DNA of 64,000 nucleotides from Promethearchaeota archaeon (GTDB lineage Archaea; Asgardarchaeota; Lokiarchaeia; Sigyniarchaeales; SOKP01). The stretch is taken from assembly GCA_019058445.1 (NCBI GenBank), contig JAHPZA010000006.1, forward strand, positions 1,194,943-1,258,942, in the 5' to 3' direction. Numbering within the stretch: the stretch's first letter is position 1; every line of letters starts with the position of its first letter. The notes below the pieces were generated by a model. The model did not search any database and had not been told where the DNA came from. It saw only the letters and a list, made by a program, of their open reading frames with translations. The position numbers and the translations under genes are program-made. Positions 27,835-35,836 of this stretch are shown one piece after another.

Positions 27835-29571
27835 TTATTTTCCAAATAATCCTTTTTGCTTCTTATACAATCCAAGGAATTTTCCAGCAGAAGGTGATTC
27901 AAAAGCAATACTAACATCTATTACAGCAGGTTTCTTTGATTCTATTGCTCGCGCTATAGCAGCTTCAATCTCCTCTGGTTTATCAATTTTTTCGCCATAA
28001 CACCCAAATCCTTTTGCTATTTCCGCATAATTAATTTCAGGTAAGTCAACATCACAGTACCTTTTCTGATAATTATTTTTTTGATTCGTTTTAAGCATTC
28101 CCCATGCACAATTATTCGCAATTAATACGATGATAGGTAAATTAAGTCTTACTGCAGTGTCTAATTCATGGACATTAAAGAGAAAGCTTCCATCTCCTGA
28201 AATACACACCGCAAGTTTGTCGAGTTTTGCTAATTTCGCAGCAATAGCATAACACACTCCAACGCCTAAATGCCCCATTCCTATTGAAGTGAATGTACTC
28301 CTTGGATATCTAAGAAAATTGGAAATTAGACCATATGTAAAAACGGCGATATCACCTCCATCAACAACTAATTGTGAATCTGCTGGTATGGCCCTTAGAA
28401 CTTCTATGACAAATCTTTCTGGTTTCATTGGAGTTTTGTCAGATGCTAAAAGCTTCTCAATAGTTGCTTTATCGTTTTTGCGAACATCTTGTAAATAATC
28501 ATTCCACGTGGACCATTCAGTCACTTTTTCTTTAGGAAGTTTTTCTTCCATTACTGCTAATAATTGGTTAATTACTGCTTTAACATCAGCAACTATACCA
28601 ATTTCTACAGGTCTATTTTTTCCAATTTCATTTGGATCAATGTCTACTTGAATTATTTTTTGATTTTGATTCCAGAGAGGAGCTGTCCCATATAAGGTAG
28701 TATAATCCCATCTGCATCCTAAAGATAATACAACATCAGCCTCAGAAGCTGCTCTGCGAAATGTGTTTGCTAAAGGATATGATCCCGCATAAGTTTTTTG
28801 ATTAAGACTAATTGCTCCAATGCCCATGATTGTAGTTAACCCAGGGATTTTATATGTCTCTGACAATTTAATTAAGTCTTCAGAAGCTTCAGAGCTATTA
28901 GTACCTCCTCCCGCAATTATTATTGGTTTATTAGCTACTTTTAGAAGCTCTAATGCTGCATCAATTAAGTTAGGGTCTCCACTCGATTTTTTCAGAGCCC
29001 TATATTTTTCAGGATCAATAATATTTTGCACATCCTCATCACTAGCTTTTCTTACTAAGGCAGTTTCTCTCAATTCTAGAAAAACAGGACCTCTTCTACC
29101 TGACATAGCGGTTTTTATACATCTTTGAACTGCTTTTGGGATTTCATATGGATCCTCTACGGATATTTGTAATTTAGTTATTGGTTCCATCAATTTCATT
29201 TGATCTAAACCACCTTGCAATATTCCTGTATTATCAAACATTCTTGCTATTTGTGCACCAATAATCAACACAGGAATTGAATCTGCGTAAGCAGCAGCGA
29301 CAGCAGGAATTAAGTGTGACACTCCTGGGCCAGCCGTACCAAGACATACTCCTAATTCTCCTGTTGCTCTAGCCCAAGCATCTGCCATGTGTCCACCTGC
29401 TTGTTCGTGTCGTACCATCACGGTGTCAATTCCTTCTTCGCGCCCCCATCGTTCAATAGCATCATAAATTCGAGTTAGTTCCCCACCTATAAGGCCAAAG
29501 ATTTTGGTAACTCCTTCTTTTAAGAGGCACTTGACAAGTAAATCTCCACCATCTAAATCTTGTTTAGCCAT
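27835..29571 (-). CDS. Thiamine-diphosphate-dependent enzyme, acetolactate-synthase family
   Basis: The ATG at 29571 gives about 578 residues (a TTG three codons upstream is possible). The N-terminal Pyr domain holds the catalytic Glu in V-R-H-E-Q-A-G-G-H-M-A-D. A central Rossmann-like domain follows. The C-terminal PP domain has G-D-G-S-F-L-F-N-V-H-E-L and N-N-C-A-W-G. It aligns in outline with acetolactate synthase and related 2-oxoacid decarboxylases/ligases. No small regulatory subunit or ilvC is nearby. The adjacent SDR and VOC genes argue for a dedicated catabolic or biosynthetic role rather than branched-chain synthesis. Confidence 0.87.
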   Translation of the reverse strand: MAKQDLDGGDLLVKCLLKEGVTKIFGLIGGELTRIYDAIERWGREEGIDTVMVRHEQAGGHMADAWARATGELGVCLGTAGPGVSHLIPAVAAAYADSIPVLIIGAQIARMFDNTGILQGGLDQMKLMEPITKLQISVEDPYEIPKAVQRCIKTAMSGRRGPVFLELRETALVRKASDEDVQNIIDPEKYRALKKSSGDPNLIDAALELLKVANKPIIIAGGGTNSSEASEDLIKLSETYKIPGLTTIMGIGAISLNQKTYAGSYPLANTFRRAASEADVVLSLGCRWDYTTLYGTAPLWNQNQKIIQVDIDPNEIGKNRPVEIGIVADVKAVINQLLAVMEEKLPKEKVTEWSTWNDYLQDVRKNDKATIEKLLASDKTPMKPERFVIEVLRAIPADSQLVVDGGDIAVFTYGLISNFLRYPRSTFTSIGMGHLGVGVCYAIAAKLAKLDKLAVCISGDGSFLFNVHELDTAVRLNLPIIVLIANNCAWGMLKTNQKNNYQKRYCDVDLPEINYAEIAKGFGCYGEKIDKPEEIEAAIARAIESKKPAVIDVSIAFESPSAGKFLGLYKKQKGLFGK

Positions 29572-29651
29572 ATTAAACAATTATTCTATATTAAAAATAA
29601 ACTTTTTTAACGGTAGATTTTCCAGAAATAGGAAATAAAATTGGATTGCTG

Positions 29652-30095
29652 TTAAAAGGCAATTAATTCGAGATAAAATCCAAGTACCTCTTTAGTATCC
29701 AAATAAAAAAAGTGAACCTTCCCGGCTTTTCCAGTTTGAGCGACATCTATATCGTAATTGTTCTTAAAATATTGTATTAATTTTGGAGCCTCTTTGGTAT
29801 ATATCCCCAAGTGGTGGAGTCCGACTCGACCTTCATCTATAAATTCTTTGTATAAATGATTTCCTGTTGATTCGATTACTTCAACGATTTCAAATTGCTT
29901 GCCGCCAAAATTTTGCATGATTTTTTTCATTTTAAAAGTTACTTCGTTTCCCTCATATAAAACTGTTGAGCTCTGTTCTACAATGTTTGGTTTTGATTTA
30001 AAATCTAGGAGGCCGCCATAGAATTTCGCAGCATTCTCAATATCTCTTACCACAATGCCAATTTGGTCGAACTTTTCAATCTTTAATGAACTAAT
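29652..30095 (-). CDS. VOC/glyoxalase-family protein; apparent ATT start
   Basis: This is a small metal-binding VOC fold protein. The usual first strand (K-F-D-Q-I-G-I-V-V-R-D-I) lies upstream of the first standard in-frame start, a GTG at 30053 that cuts through the strand. The frame extends back, without ATG/GTG/TTG, to an ATT at 30095 that sits 6 nt behind AGGTGA. That gives 147 residues. Metal-ligand positions look like Q (in D-Q-I-G), H (in G-L-H-H-L-G) and E (in F-Y-L-E-L). It resembles methylmalonyl-CoA epimerase and lactoylglutathione-lyase relatives, but the substrate is unknown. It follows the DUF39 gene by 26 bp. Confidence 0.8.
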   Translation of the reverse strand: MSSLKIEKFDQIGIVVRDIENAAKFYGGLLDFKSKPNIVEQSSTVLYEGNEVTFKMKKIMQNFGGKQFEIVEVIESTGNHLYKEFIDEGRVGLHHLGIYTKEAPKLIQYFKNNYDIDVAQTGKAGKVHFFYLDTKEVLGFYLELIAF

Positions 30096-30101
30096 TTCAT
30101 A

Positions 30102-30107
30102 TCACCT
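30102..30107 (-). promoter_or_regulatory. Shine-Dalgarno that places the VOC start at ATT
   Basis: AGGTGA is followed by six bases and ATT at 30095-30093, the same geometry as for scpA. An overlapping out-of-frame ATG gives only five codons before a stop. Confidence 0.6.
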
Positions 30108-30120
30108 TTCTAATCTCTTA

Positions 30121-31410
30121 TTAAAAAACCTGAGGATAAAATTCAAGTTTATCAGTTGGTTCTTTTATGATGAATTCACCATCAAGGATCATATGTTTAA
30201 GTTGAGTTGCTAAATTAATAGCACCAAATCTATCTGATTGTCTTAATACAACTGGAATATTCTTATCATCATAACGGATAGTTTTCAAATCTCCCTTAAA
30301 GGCATTCTTAGGACAAACCACTACACAACTGCCACAATTAAAACATCTTGTTCTATCTATACCAGTTTTTAAATTAAATGCATTAGTTGGACACATAGCA
30401 TCTACTGGGCAATCATCACAATCAATACACTTTTTAGGATCAAATGTTATAAGAAAATTGTTATCCCAGACATCTTGATAGGTACCTTCAGCTAACTTAT
30501 TCCTTCCGACAACATTTAAAATAACTAAGGGAACTTGATGATCAGATTTTATAATATTATTCCACACATTTTCGTTTAAAATTGGGATAGGTGCTGCGAT
30601 ACTACAGATGTTTTCTAAACCATAAGATGTACGAAAGGCACCCATATATTCTGGTTTCATCCCTTTAAAATCTGCGATTGTTTGCATATTTGGTTTTAAA
30701 CGGTCATTTCGAGTGCCTGGGCCAAAAATATAACCAATAGTACCATTGACTAAAATTTTCGTACCGACTCCAAACACATCTGCATTAGGATCATTCTGAA
30801 AAGGATTCATTGCACCGCATCCAGAAAAAGTTGCGTGGTTGCAATTTCCTTCTAATGGAAGTACTGAAAATATAGTATTAACACTTTCTGTACTAGGATT
30901 TATCATAGCGAAATAATTTTTTATTGCTTGACGTGTACCCATCATACGTGCAAATTGCATATCATCTAAAGTCATCTCTTTTTCTATTAAATCACCTTCC
31001 TCACTTTTACCAGAAACATTTATCGTTTTGCCTTCCACAAGGTCTCTAAATAAGATGCCACCAGAATAATTTTCTTTTGTTTTACTATGAGCAGTTCCAT
31101 AAAGTATAATATCAACGATTCCTAAAAACTCATTAGGACAAGGTCCCGGAAATGCTGCAATTCCGTTGAGAGAGACTTCTGTAAATTTCCGAACCGTTTT
31201 TGGAGGAGATAATCTAAAGGAGAATAATCCAGCAATTCCACTCATTAAAGCCTTGGTAGCCGTAGTTACCACGTCAACATCTTCAAACTGGATTTTTTCT
31301 CCATCAGCTATTTTATCTATAAGCTCTTGGACAGTATAAATTTTTGCTGAGCCTTTTTGAATTTTTGAGTTTATTTCCGCGAGAGTTCTTTTCTTAGCCA
31401 CAAGAGACAC
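30121..31410 (-). CDS. DUF39 protein fused to a 2x[4Fe-4S] ferredoxin (aspartate-semialdehyde sulfurtransferase type)
   Basis: The 429-residue protein has a DUF39 (COG1900) domain with the conserved Cys in F-S-G-C-G-A-M-N-P (near residue 199), then two ferredoxin motifs, C-I-D-C-D-D-C-x5-C-P and C-F-N-C-G-S-C-x3-C-P, near 335-385. In methanogens this family is called methanogenesis marker 16. It converts L-aspartate semialdehyde to homocysteine with sulfide, using an Fe-S protein; here the Fe-S part is fused. The likely role is homocysteine, hence methionine, synthesis under anaerobic sulfide-rich conditions. The GTG start is at 31410. Confidence 0.85.
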   Translation of the reverse strand: MSLVAKKRTLAEINSKIQKGSAKIYTVQELIDKIADGEKIQFEDVDVVTTATKALMSGIAGLFSFRLSPPKTVRKFTEVSLNGIAAFPGPCPNEFLGIVDIILYGTAHSKTKENYSGGILFRDLVEGKTINVSGKSEEGDLIEKEMTLDDMQFARMMGTRQAIKNYFAMINPSTESVNTIFSVLPLEGNCNHATFSGCGAMNPFQNDPNADVFGVGTKILVNGTIGYIFGPGTRNDRLKPNMQTIADFKGMKPEYMGAFRTSYGLENICSIAAPIPILNENVWNNIIKSDHQVPLVILNVVGRNKLAEGTYQDVWDNNFLITFDPKKCIDCDDCPVDAMCPTNAFNLKTGIDRTRCFNCGSCVVVCPKNAFKGDLKTIRYDDKNIPVVLRQSDRFGAINLATQLKHMILDGEFIIKEPTDKLEFYPQVF

Positions 31411-31511
31411 TTAAAATTTCCAAAATTATATCCAATTTAATATTTAATTATAATAAAACTTTTTTATTATATTCTTAATTAGAAATCTTAGAGTTACTGA
31501 TTAATATATAT

Positions 31512-32261
31512 ATGAATCCTAATTGGTTTTTTTCATTGTCATATTTCGAATCAAGGTTAAGAGTAAATTTTAATGATTTTAATGAAATTAAAGAAAAATT
31601 AGAGTTTTATGAGAAACTTGGTATAAAGAATCTCATTTTAGAACCTAAAGACAAAGTTCAAACTATTTCTATAGAGCTAAAAGAGTTTATCAAGAGCTTT
31701 ACAAAAATGGATATATATTATAGATTCACCTTAAGACCAGAGAATTTACAAGATTTTAAAAAAAAAATTAAAAAATTTTATAATCGTCCAGGAATATTAT
31801 CAGTCGAAACTTCAAATAAAGAGATACAAATTCATGCGGCGAGAGATTCTCGAATAGACCTTATTTCATTTTCTTCTCCCGAAATAATTAAAACTCTTAC
31901 TAATGGAGTAATTTCTTTAATTAAACAAAAGAATTCTTTTATAGAATTTTCTCTATCCTCCATCATGGTAAAAAATAGGGCAATACAATCAAAAAACTTT
32001 AGAAACTTATATCGATTTATACATAAAGTTAGAAAATTTAAAGCAAATTACATTCTCACTGGAGATTTTAATGAATTATTTGATATTAGACCCCCAAGAG
32101 CATTAATAAGTATATGTAATACCCTATTAGATATTCCTATAGCAGAATTAAAACGTGTTTTTAAAGAAAATCCTATAATTTTATTAATACGATCTGAAAA
32201 AAAACAAGATAAAACAATTTTAGGAAATGGAGTTAGATTAATTGGAAATGGTGATTTGTAA
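31512..32261 (+). CDS. rnp3: RNase P protein component 3 (Rpp30)
   Basis: This 249-residue TIM-barrel protein supports the RNase P RNA in tRNA 5' maturation. The family signature A-R-D-S-R-I-D-L-I-S-F-S-S is present, as is the C-terminal D-I-R-P-P-R-A-L-I-S-I-C. The last base of its TAA stop is shared with the ATG of the next gene, the Pop5 subunit, so the two partner subunits are translationally coupled. Confidence 0.93.
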   Translation: MNPNWFFSLSYFESRLRVNFNDFNEIKEKLEFYEKLGIKNLILEPKDKVQTISIELKEFIKSFTKMDIYYRFTLRPENLQDFKKKIKKFYNRPGILSVETSNKEIQIHAARDSRIDLISFSSPEIIKTLTNGVISLIKQKNSFIEFSLSSIMVKNRAIQSKNFRNLYRFIHKVRKFKANYILTGDFNELFDIRPPRALISICNTLLDIPIAELKRVFKENPIILLIRSEKKQDKTILGNGVRLIGNGDL

Positions 32262-32590
32262 TGGTTAAACTAGAAAGACAGAGGTATATACTTTTCCAAA
32301 TATTGAAAGAGGAGGATTTTCAAATTAGTCAACAAGAAATATTAAAGTCGATTTGGCAATCGATTTGGAGGTATTTTGGCATGAAAGAAGCTAATAAAAC
32401 GGGATTATGGTTATTAGAATTAAGTAAAGAATATGGAATAATTCGATGTTCAAATAGTACAAAGGAAATAGTTTTAACGGCGTTAGTACTAATAAAGGAA
32501 TTAAAAGGTAAAAAAATAATTTTCTCACCAGTAAAGACTTCTGGCACCATAAAAGCGATTATAAAAATGAAAAAGATAATAGATAAATAG
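32261..32590 (+). CDS. rnp2: RNase P protein component 2 (Pop5)
   Basis: The 109-residue protein starts R-Y-I-L-F-Q-I and ends with the S-G-T-I-K-A-I helix region typical of Pop5. The motif G-I-I-R-C in the middle strand is also typical. Pop5 and Rpp30 form a heterotetramer on the catalytic domain of RNase P RNA, which fits their one-base overlap here. Confidence 0.9.
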   Translation: MVKLERQRYILFQILKEEDFQISQQEILKSIWQSIWRYFGMKEANKTGLWLLELSKEYGIIRCSNSTKEIVLTALVLIKELKGKKIIFSPVKTSGTIKAIIKMKKIIDK

Positions 32591-32603
32591 CATTTATATT
32601 GGA

Positions 32604-33038
32604 ATGAAAAATCAACATAAAACTAAGGCATTTATTCAGCGTAGAGTAGATATTAATGGCTCAGTTAAAGATCTAAATATATCTCTCCCTGCTACTATTG
32701 GATTAAGAGAAAATCCATTTTTATTAATAATCCAGTCCACGAGTAAAGAGTGCACAAGGTTGACAATATACCCCATCTCAAGGCAAAAGATAATAAGACT
32801 AAGTTTATACGGGTCGAATATTTCTGAAGAGGTGATTAATAGGCTCTCCAAAATTTTAAAAAAATATGAGATTATACATAACAGTGGGTTTTTAGTAAAA
32901 CAAAAGCAGTTTTACTATGAATGCTATTTTAATCTAAGCTTATCCGATGTGAAATCTAAAGATTTAAAAACCTCTTTAGATAAAATTAAAAATATATTCA
33001 AAGAAATTAAAATTGAAGAAGTTAGTCTTAATAATTAG
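32604..33038 (+). CDS. Unknown 144-residue protein downstream of RNase P genes
   Basis: I do not recognise this protein. It alternates strands and helices (I-Q-R-R-V-D-I-N-G-S, L-L-I-I-Q-S-T, a helix, Y-E-C-Y-F-N-L-S-L, then a C-terminal helix), like a small alpha/beta ferredoxin-like fold. No catalytic residues stand out. It starts with ATG 13 bp after pop5 and is followed 15 bp later by another unknown gene, so all four genes probably share a transcript. A role in RNA processing is possible by context only. Confidence 0.6.
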   Translation: MKNQHKTKAFIQRRVDINGSVKDLNISLPATIGLRENPFLLIIQSTSKECTRLTIYPISRQKIIRLSLYGSNISEEVINRLSKILKKYEIIHNSGFLVKQKQFYYECYFNLSLSDVKSKDLKTSLDKIKNIFKEIKIEEVSLNN

Positions 33039-33053
33039 TAAAAAAGAGAAAAT

Positions 33054-33503
33054 ATGAATCCCTGGAAGGTATTCTTAAAATTTGACAATTTAGATTCCGA
33101 AAAAGAATTGAAATTATTTGATGCGAAATCCTATTTCGGTGGATATCTAAAAATCAAAAGGAGTTATTTTAATAAGTTGACAAAAGTTATTAATATGACT
33201 AAGAGATATTCTACAAAAAATGCAATCGAGAAAGTAATCGGTCCGGATGAGAGTGATTGGACATTAAATCCATGGATGCTCATTCTTATAAAAGATAATG
33301 AAAAAGGAAAAAAATTTTGGTTATTTATCAAAAGAGAAAAAGATTTATCGGGGCACCTTATTGCGATTGGACCAAAACCATTCGTGGATTATAATGAAGT
33401 CAATACAGAAGCTAAACGAGAAATAAAACAATTAATAACCTATATTATTGCTTATTTAAATAAGTTTCAAGTAATCATTTTGCTTCCTAACTTTCTTTCA
33501 TAG
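33054..33503 (+). CDS. Unknown 149-residue protein
   Basis: I do not recognise this protein. It starts M-N-P-W-K-V-F-L-K-F-D and repeats the N-P-W motif in the middle (L-N-P-W-M-L-I-L-I-K), followed by F-W-L-F-I-K-R-E-K. This suggests two related beta units, i.e. an internal duplication of a small domain. The C-terminus is a hydrophobic helix with no clear membrane character. It is the last gene of the RNase P operon. Confidence 0.55.
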   Translation: MNPWKVFLKFDNLDSEKELKLFDAKSYFGGYLKIKRSYFNKLTKVINMTKRYSTKNAIEKVIGPDESDWTLNPWMLILIKDNEKGKKFWLFIKREKDLSGHLIAIGPKPFVDYNEVNTEAKREIKQLITYIIAYLNKFQVIILLPNFLS

Positions 33504-33817
33504 GAGTTTTTTTGAAAAAATCCTCTCCTTTTAGATATTAAATTAAATCAAAAGAAGATTTAATATTTACTTTATAAATAATTTAAAAATATCTAATATT
33601 TGAAATAACAAAACTCGAATAAGTTTAAGGAGCGCTAGCAAAATAAACATAGTTTTAATAACGAAGTTAGCACTCTCAAGTATAATTTTAGATTCCTTTA
33701 AATCCCTATATTATCCAGTTATACATTGGGAAACTTAATAAAAAAAATAAAATTATCATTTCTAAAGTGAAGTATATTGTCAAATAGAAATTTGTAAAAT
33801 AATATGGTTTTATAATC
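33504..33817 (+). other. Intergenic, 314 bp, no gene seen
   Basis: AT-rich sequence between the RNase P operon and a secreted-protein gene. It should hold the terminator of the former and the promoter of the latter. No ORF, tRNA or clear repeat was found. Confidence 0.6.
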
Positions 33818-34639
33818 GTGAAAAAGTGTACCTTTAATCTTTTGATAGTTATGTACATCGCTTATATTTTATTATCTAGCAGTTTTCTAATTATAAATGG
33901 AACTGCCGCAGTTGAAGATTTTGAACCTAAATTCGGATATGCGCCTGATATTGATGGCGATATTGAAAGATCAAATAAAGAATGGGAAAATGCTTCAAAA
34001 GAGGAGATAAGCTTAAAGTCCACTACTAATCCAAACGATAAAGGAATCTTTACTGATATATGGGTTATGCAAAACGAATCAGATTTATATATTTCTATCC
34101 AATTTGAGTTAGAAACTCATGCCCCACGGGAGTTTATAGCGATTATAATCTCAAAAAGTGATTCTGAGAGTAATGCATCGTTTTATGATGCAAAAATTGT
34201 TCAATTTTATGATCTAGGGGGTTCTGCTGAGGAATATAGGTATAGAGATTTTCACATAAGCAATGGAGTGTTTATTAGAGATGAGGAGGATAATGGAGAT
34301 GGTGCAGCAGATCTGCATGGAAATAAAATGATCTATGAATTTAGAATCCCCGTCAATACTTCTGAAGAGGATGATAGAGACGTAGATTTAGAGTTTGGAG
34401 AAGAATACGCGTTCAAGATAGTTTATGGTGAGAATGACGATTATCAAGATATTCTAAATGAAAAGAATAGTATTGTAACAATTGATATCCAATATCCAAA
34501 AAGCGAAGAAATACCATTGTGGAAAAAAATTGTATTTATTTTGGCCATAATTGCATTTAGTGCTATTGGTTTATTATATGGACTTTATATTTATAAAATA
34601 CTAGTTATAAAGAAAAAAGTAGGACGGATAAAAGAGTAA
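33818..34639 (+). CDS. Secreted, membrane-anchored protein with CBM9/DOMON-like beta domain
   Basis: The 273-residue protein (GTG start) has a basic N-terminus and a hydrophobic signal segment to about residue 29. An extracellular beta-rich domain then starts A-P-D-I-D-G-D-I-E, followed by W-E-N-A and D-I-W-V-M-Q-N-E-S-D-L-Y-I-S-I. This is the usual layout of CBM9-like or heme-binding DOMON-type domains. A single C-terminal transmembrane helix (about 240-262) is followed by a short Lys-rich cytoplasmic tail. The exported domain is highly acidic. Its ligand is unknown. The stop overlaps the start of the next membrane protein gene. Confidence 0.7.
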   Translation: MKKCTFNLLIVMYIAYILLSSSFLIINGTAAVEDFEPKFGYAPDIDGDIERSNKEWENASKEEISLKSTTNPNDKGIFTDIWVMQNESDLYISIQFELETHAPREFIAIIISKSDSESNASFYDAKIVQFYDLGGSAEEYRYRDFHISNGVFIRDEEDNGDGAADLHGNKMIYEFRIPVNTSEEDDRDVDLEFGEEYAFKIVYGENDDYQDILNEKNSIVTIDIQYPKSEEIPLWKKIVFILAIIAFSAIGLLYGLYIYKILVIKKKVGRIKE

Positions 34640-35061
34640 TGTCAAAAATTAGAAAGAAGCCAAAAAAAACTTCGAAATTAAAAAGGATTACTGAAAGTGA
34701 TGAAAAAGTAATAATGAAATCTTTAAGGAAATCGGCTATACTAGCGGGAATATTTATAACTATGTCTCTTTTATTTAACACAGAAATAATTACATATTTT
34801 ATGAACCGTGGAATTTATTGGGATATTGTAGATGTATCAATTAAAGTAAGTCTTATACTTTTAAGCTTTCTTTTTATGATGATTAGTATTGGAAATTATA
34901 AAGAATTAACCGGAAAACCCGTAGGACTAAAAGAAATTGTATTATTGACGGGTCTTTCACTGGTACAAACTATGAAAAATCTTTATGTGTTTATTTTTAC
35001 ACTCATCAGTCTTCTTTTATTATTAGTATACTTATATTTAATTCAAGAGAGTAAAATTTAA
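34639..35061 (+). CDS. Small membrane protein
   Basis: The 140-residue product has a Lys/Arg-rich first 35 residues, then about three hydrophobic helices (near 38-58, 70-90 and 110-135). There is no recognisable domain. Its ATG overlaps the stop of the anchored secreted protein (TAATG), so the two are coupled and may form a complex in the membrane. Confidence 0.65.
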   Translation: MSKIRKKPKKTSKLKRITESDEKVIMKSLRKSAILAGIFITMSLLFNTEIITYFMNRGIYWDIVDVSIKVSLILLSFLFMMISIGNYKELTGKPVGLKEIVLLTGLSLVQTMKNLYVFIFTLISLLLLLVYLYLIQESKI

Positions 35062-35095
35062 CATAATATTTTTCTTAGTTATATCCGTTGTTAAA

Positions 35096-35836
35096 ATGAA
35101 TCGAAATTTCATAAGTATAGGTCATAGAGGAACTAGAATCATAGATGAAAATACAATATATGCATTTACTAAAGCTATGCAATATGGAGCTGAATATATT
35201 GAGTTTGATATTCGAAAGACAAAAGATAATCAATTAATTGTTATCCATGACGCGTCTCTTGAAAGAACTACAATGGGATCGGGATTAATCAAAAACCTTA
35301 CATATAATGAAATTAGTAGATATGAGACAAAAAAAAATAATGAGAAGATTCCGCTTTTTTCAGAGGTATTAGATACTTTTAAGGGCAAAATTAAATTTAT
35401 GATTGAACTAAAGGCAGAAAATATCAGAAACCAAATATTGGATATAATAATTGATAAAGGATTATTTAATAATTGTATATTTAGTGGAAGACGTTTGAAC
35501 GATATTGTTTTAATTAAAAAAGAATATCCCGAGACTAAAATCTGTTATAATATCACTAAAGGGATAGGATTATCATTATCAGAATTATTAACATTTGAGA
35601 ATCACGCAATAATTAATTATAATTTTGATATGGTAAGTCTAAGATCAAATTTAGTAAGTTCAAAATTTATTGAAATCTGCCATAAAAATAAAATATTGAC
35701 CTTATCTTGGGATTTTATTAATTATTCAAATCCATTGGAAAAAATAAAAGAATTAATTAAAAATGGAATTGATGGGATTTTATTTGATAATTACCAAAAT
35801 ATCCCTCTTATTAAGGACTGGTTACGAAAAATTTAA
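35096..35836 (+). CDS. ugpQ: Glycerophosphodiester phosphodiesterase
   Basis: The 246-residue TIM-barrel protein has the GDPD signature: G-H-R-G near the start, E-N-T, E-F-D-I-R (metal Glu/Asp), and I-H-D-A-S-L-E-R-T-T. A later F-M-I-E-L-K-A-E strand supplies another acidic ligand. These enzymes hydrolyse glycerophosphodiesters to glycerol-phosphate and an alcohol. No signal peptide is seen, so it should act in the cytosol. It is convergent with the NFACT gene, with a 4-bp overlap of the 3' ends. Confidence 0.9.
   Translation: MNRNFISIGHRGTRIIDENTIYAFTKAMQYGAEYIEFDIRKTKDNQLIVIHDASLERTTMGSGLIKNLTYNEISRYETKKNNEKIPLFSEVLDTFKGKIKFMIELKAENIRNQILDIIIDKGLFNNCIFSGRRLNDIVLIKKEYPETKICYNITKGIGLSLSELLTFENHAIINYNFDMVSLRSNLVSSKFIEICHKNKILTLSWDFINYSNPLEKIKELIKNGIDGILFDNYQNIPLIKDWLRKI

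Noticed and set aside
28289..29128. Plus-strand ORFs opposite the ThDP enzyme
   Set aside because: They are shadows of a gene with clear catalytic motifs on the minus strand.
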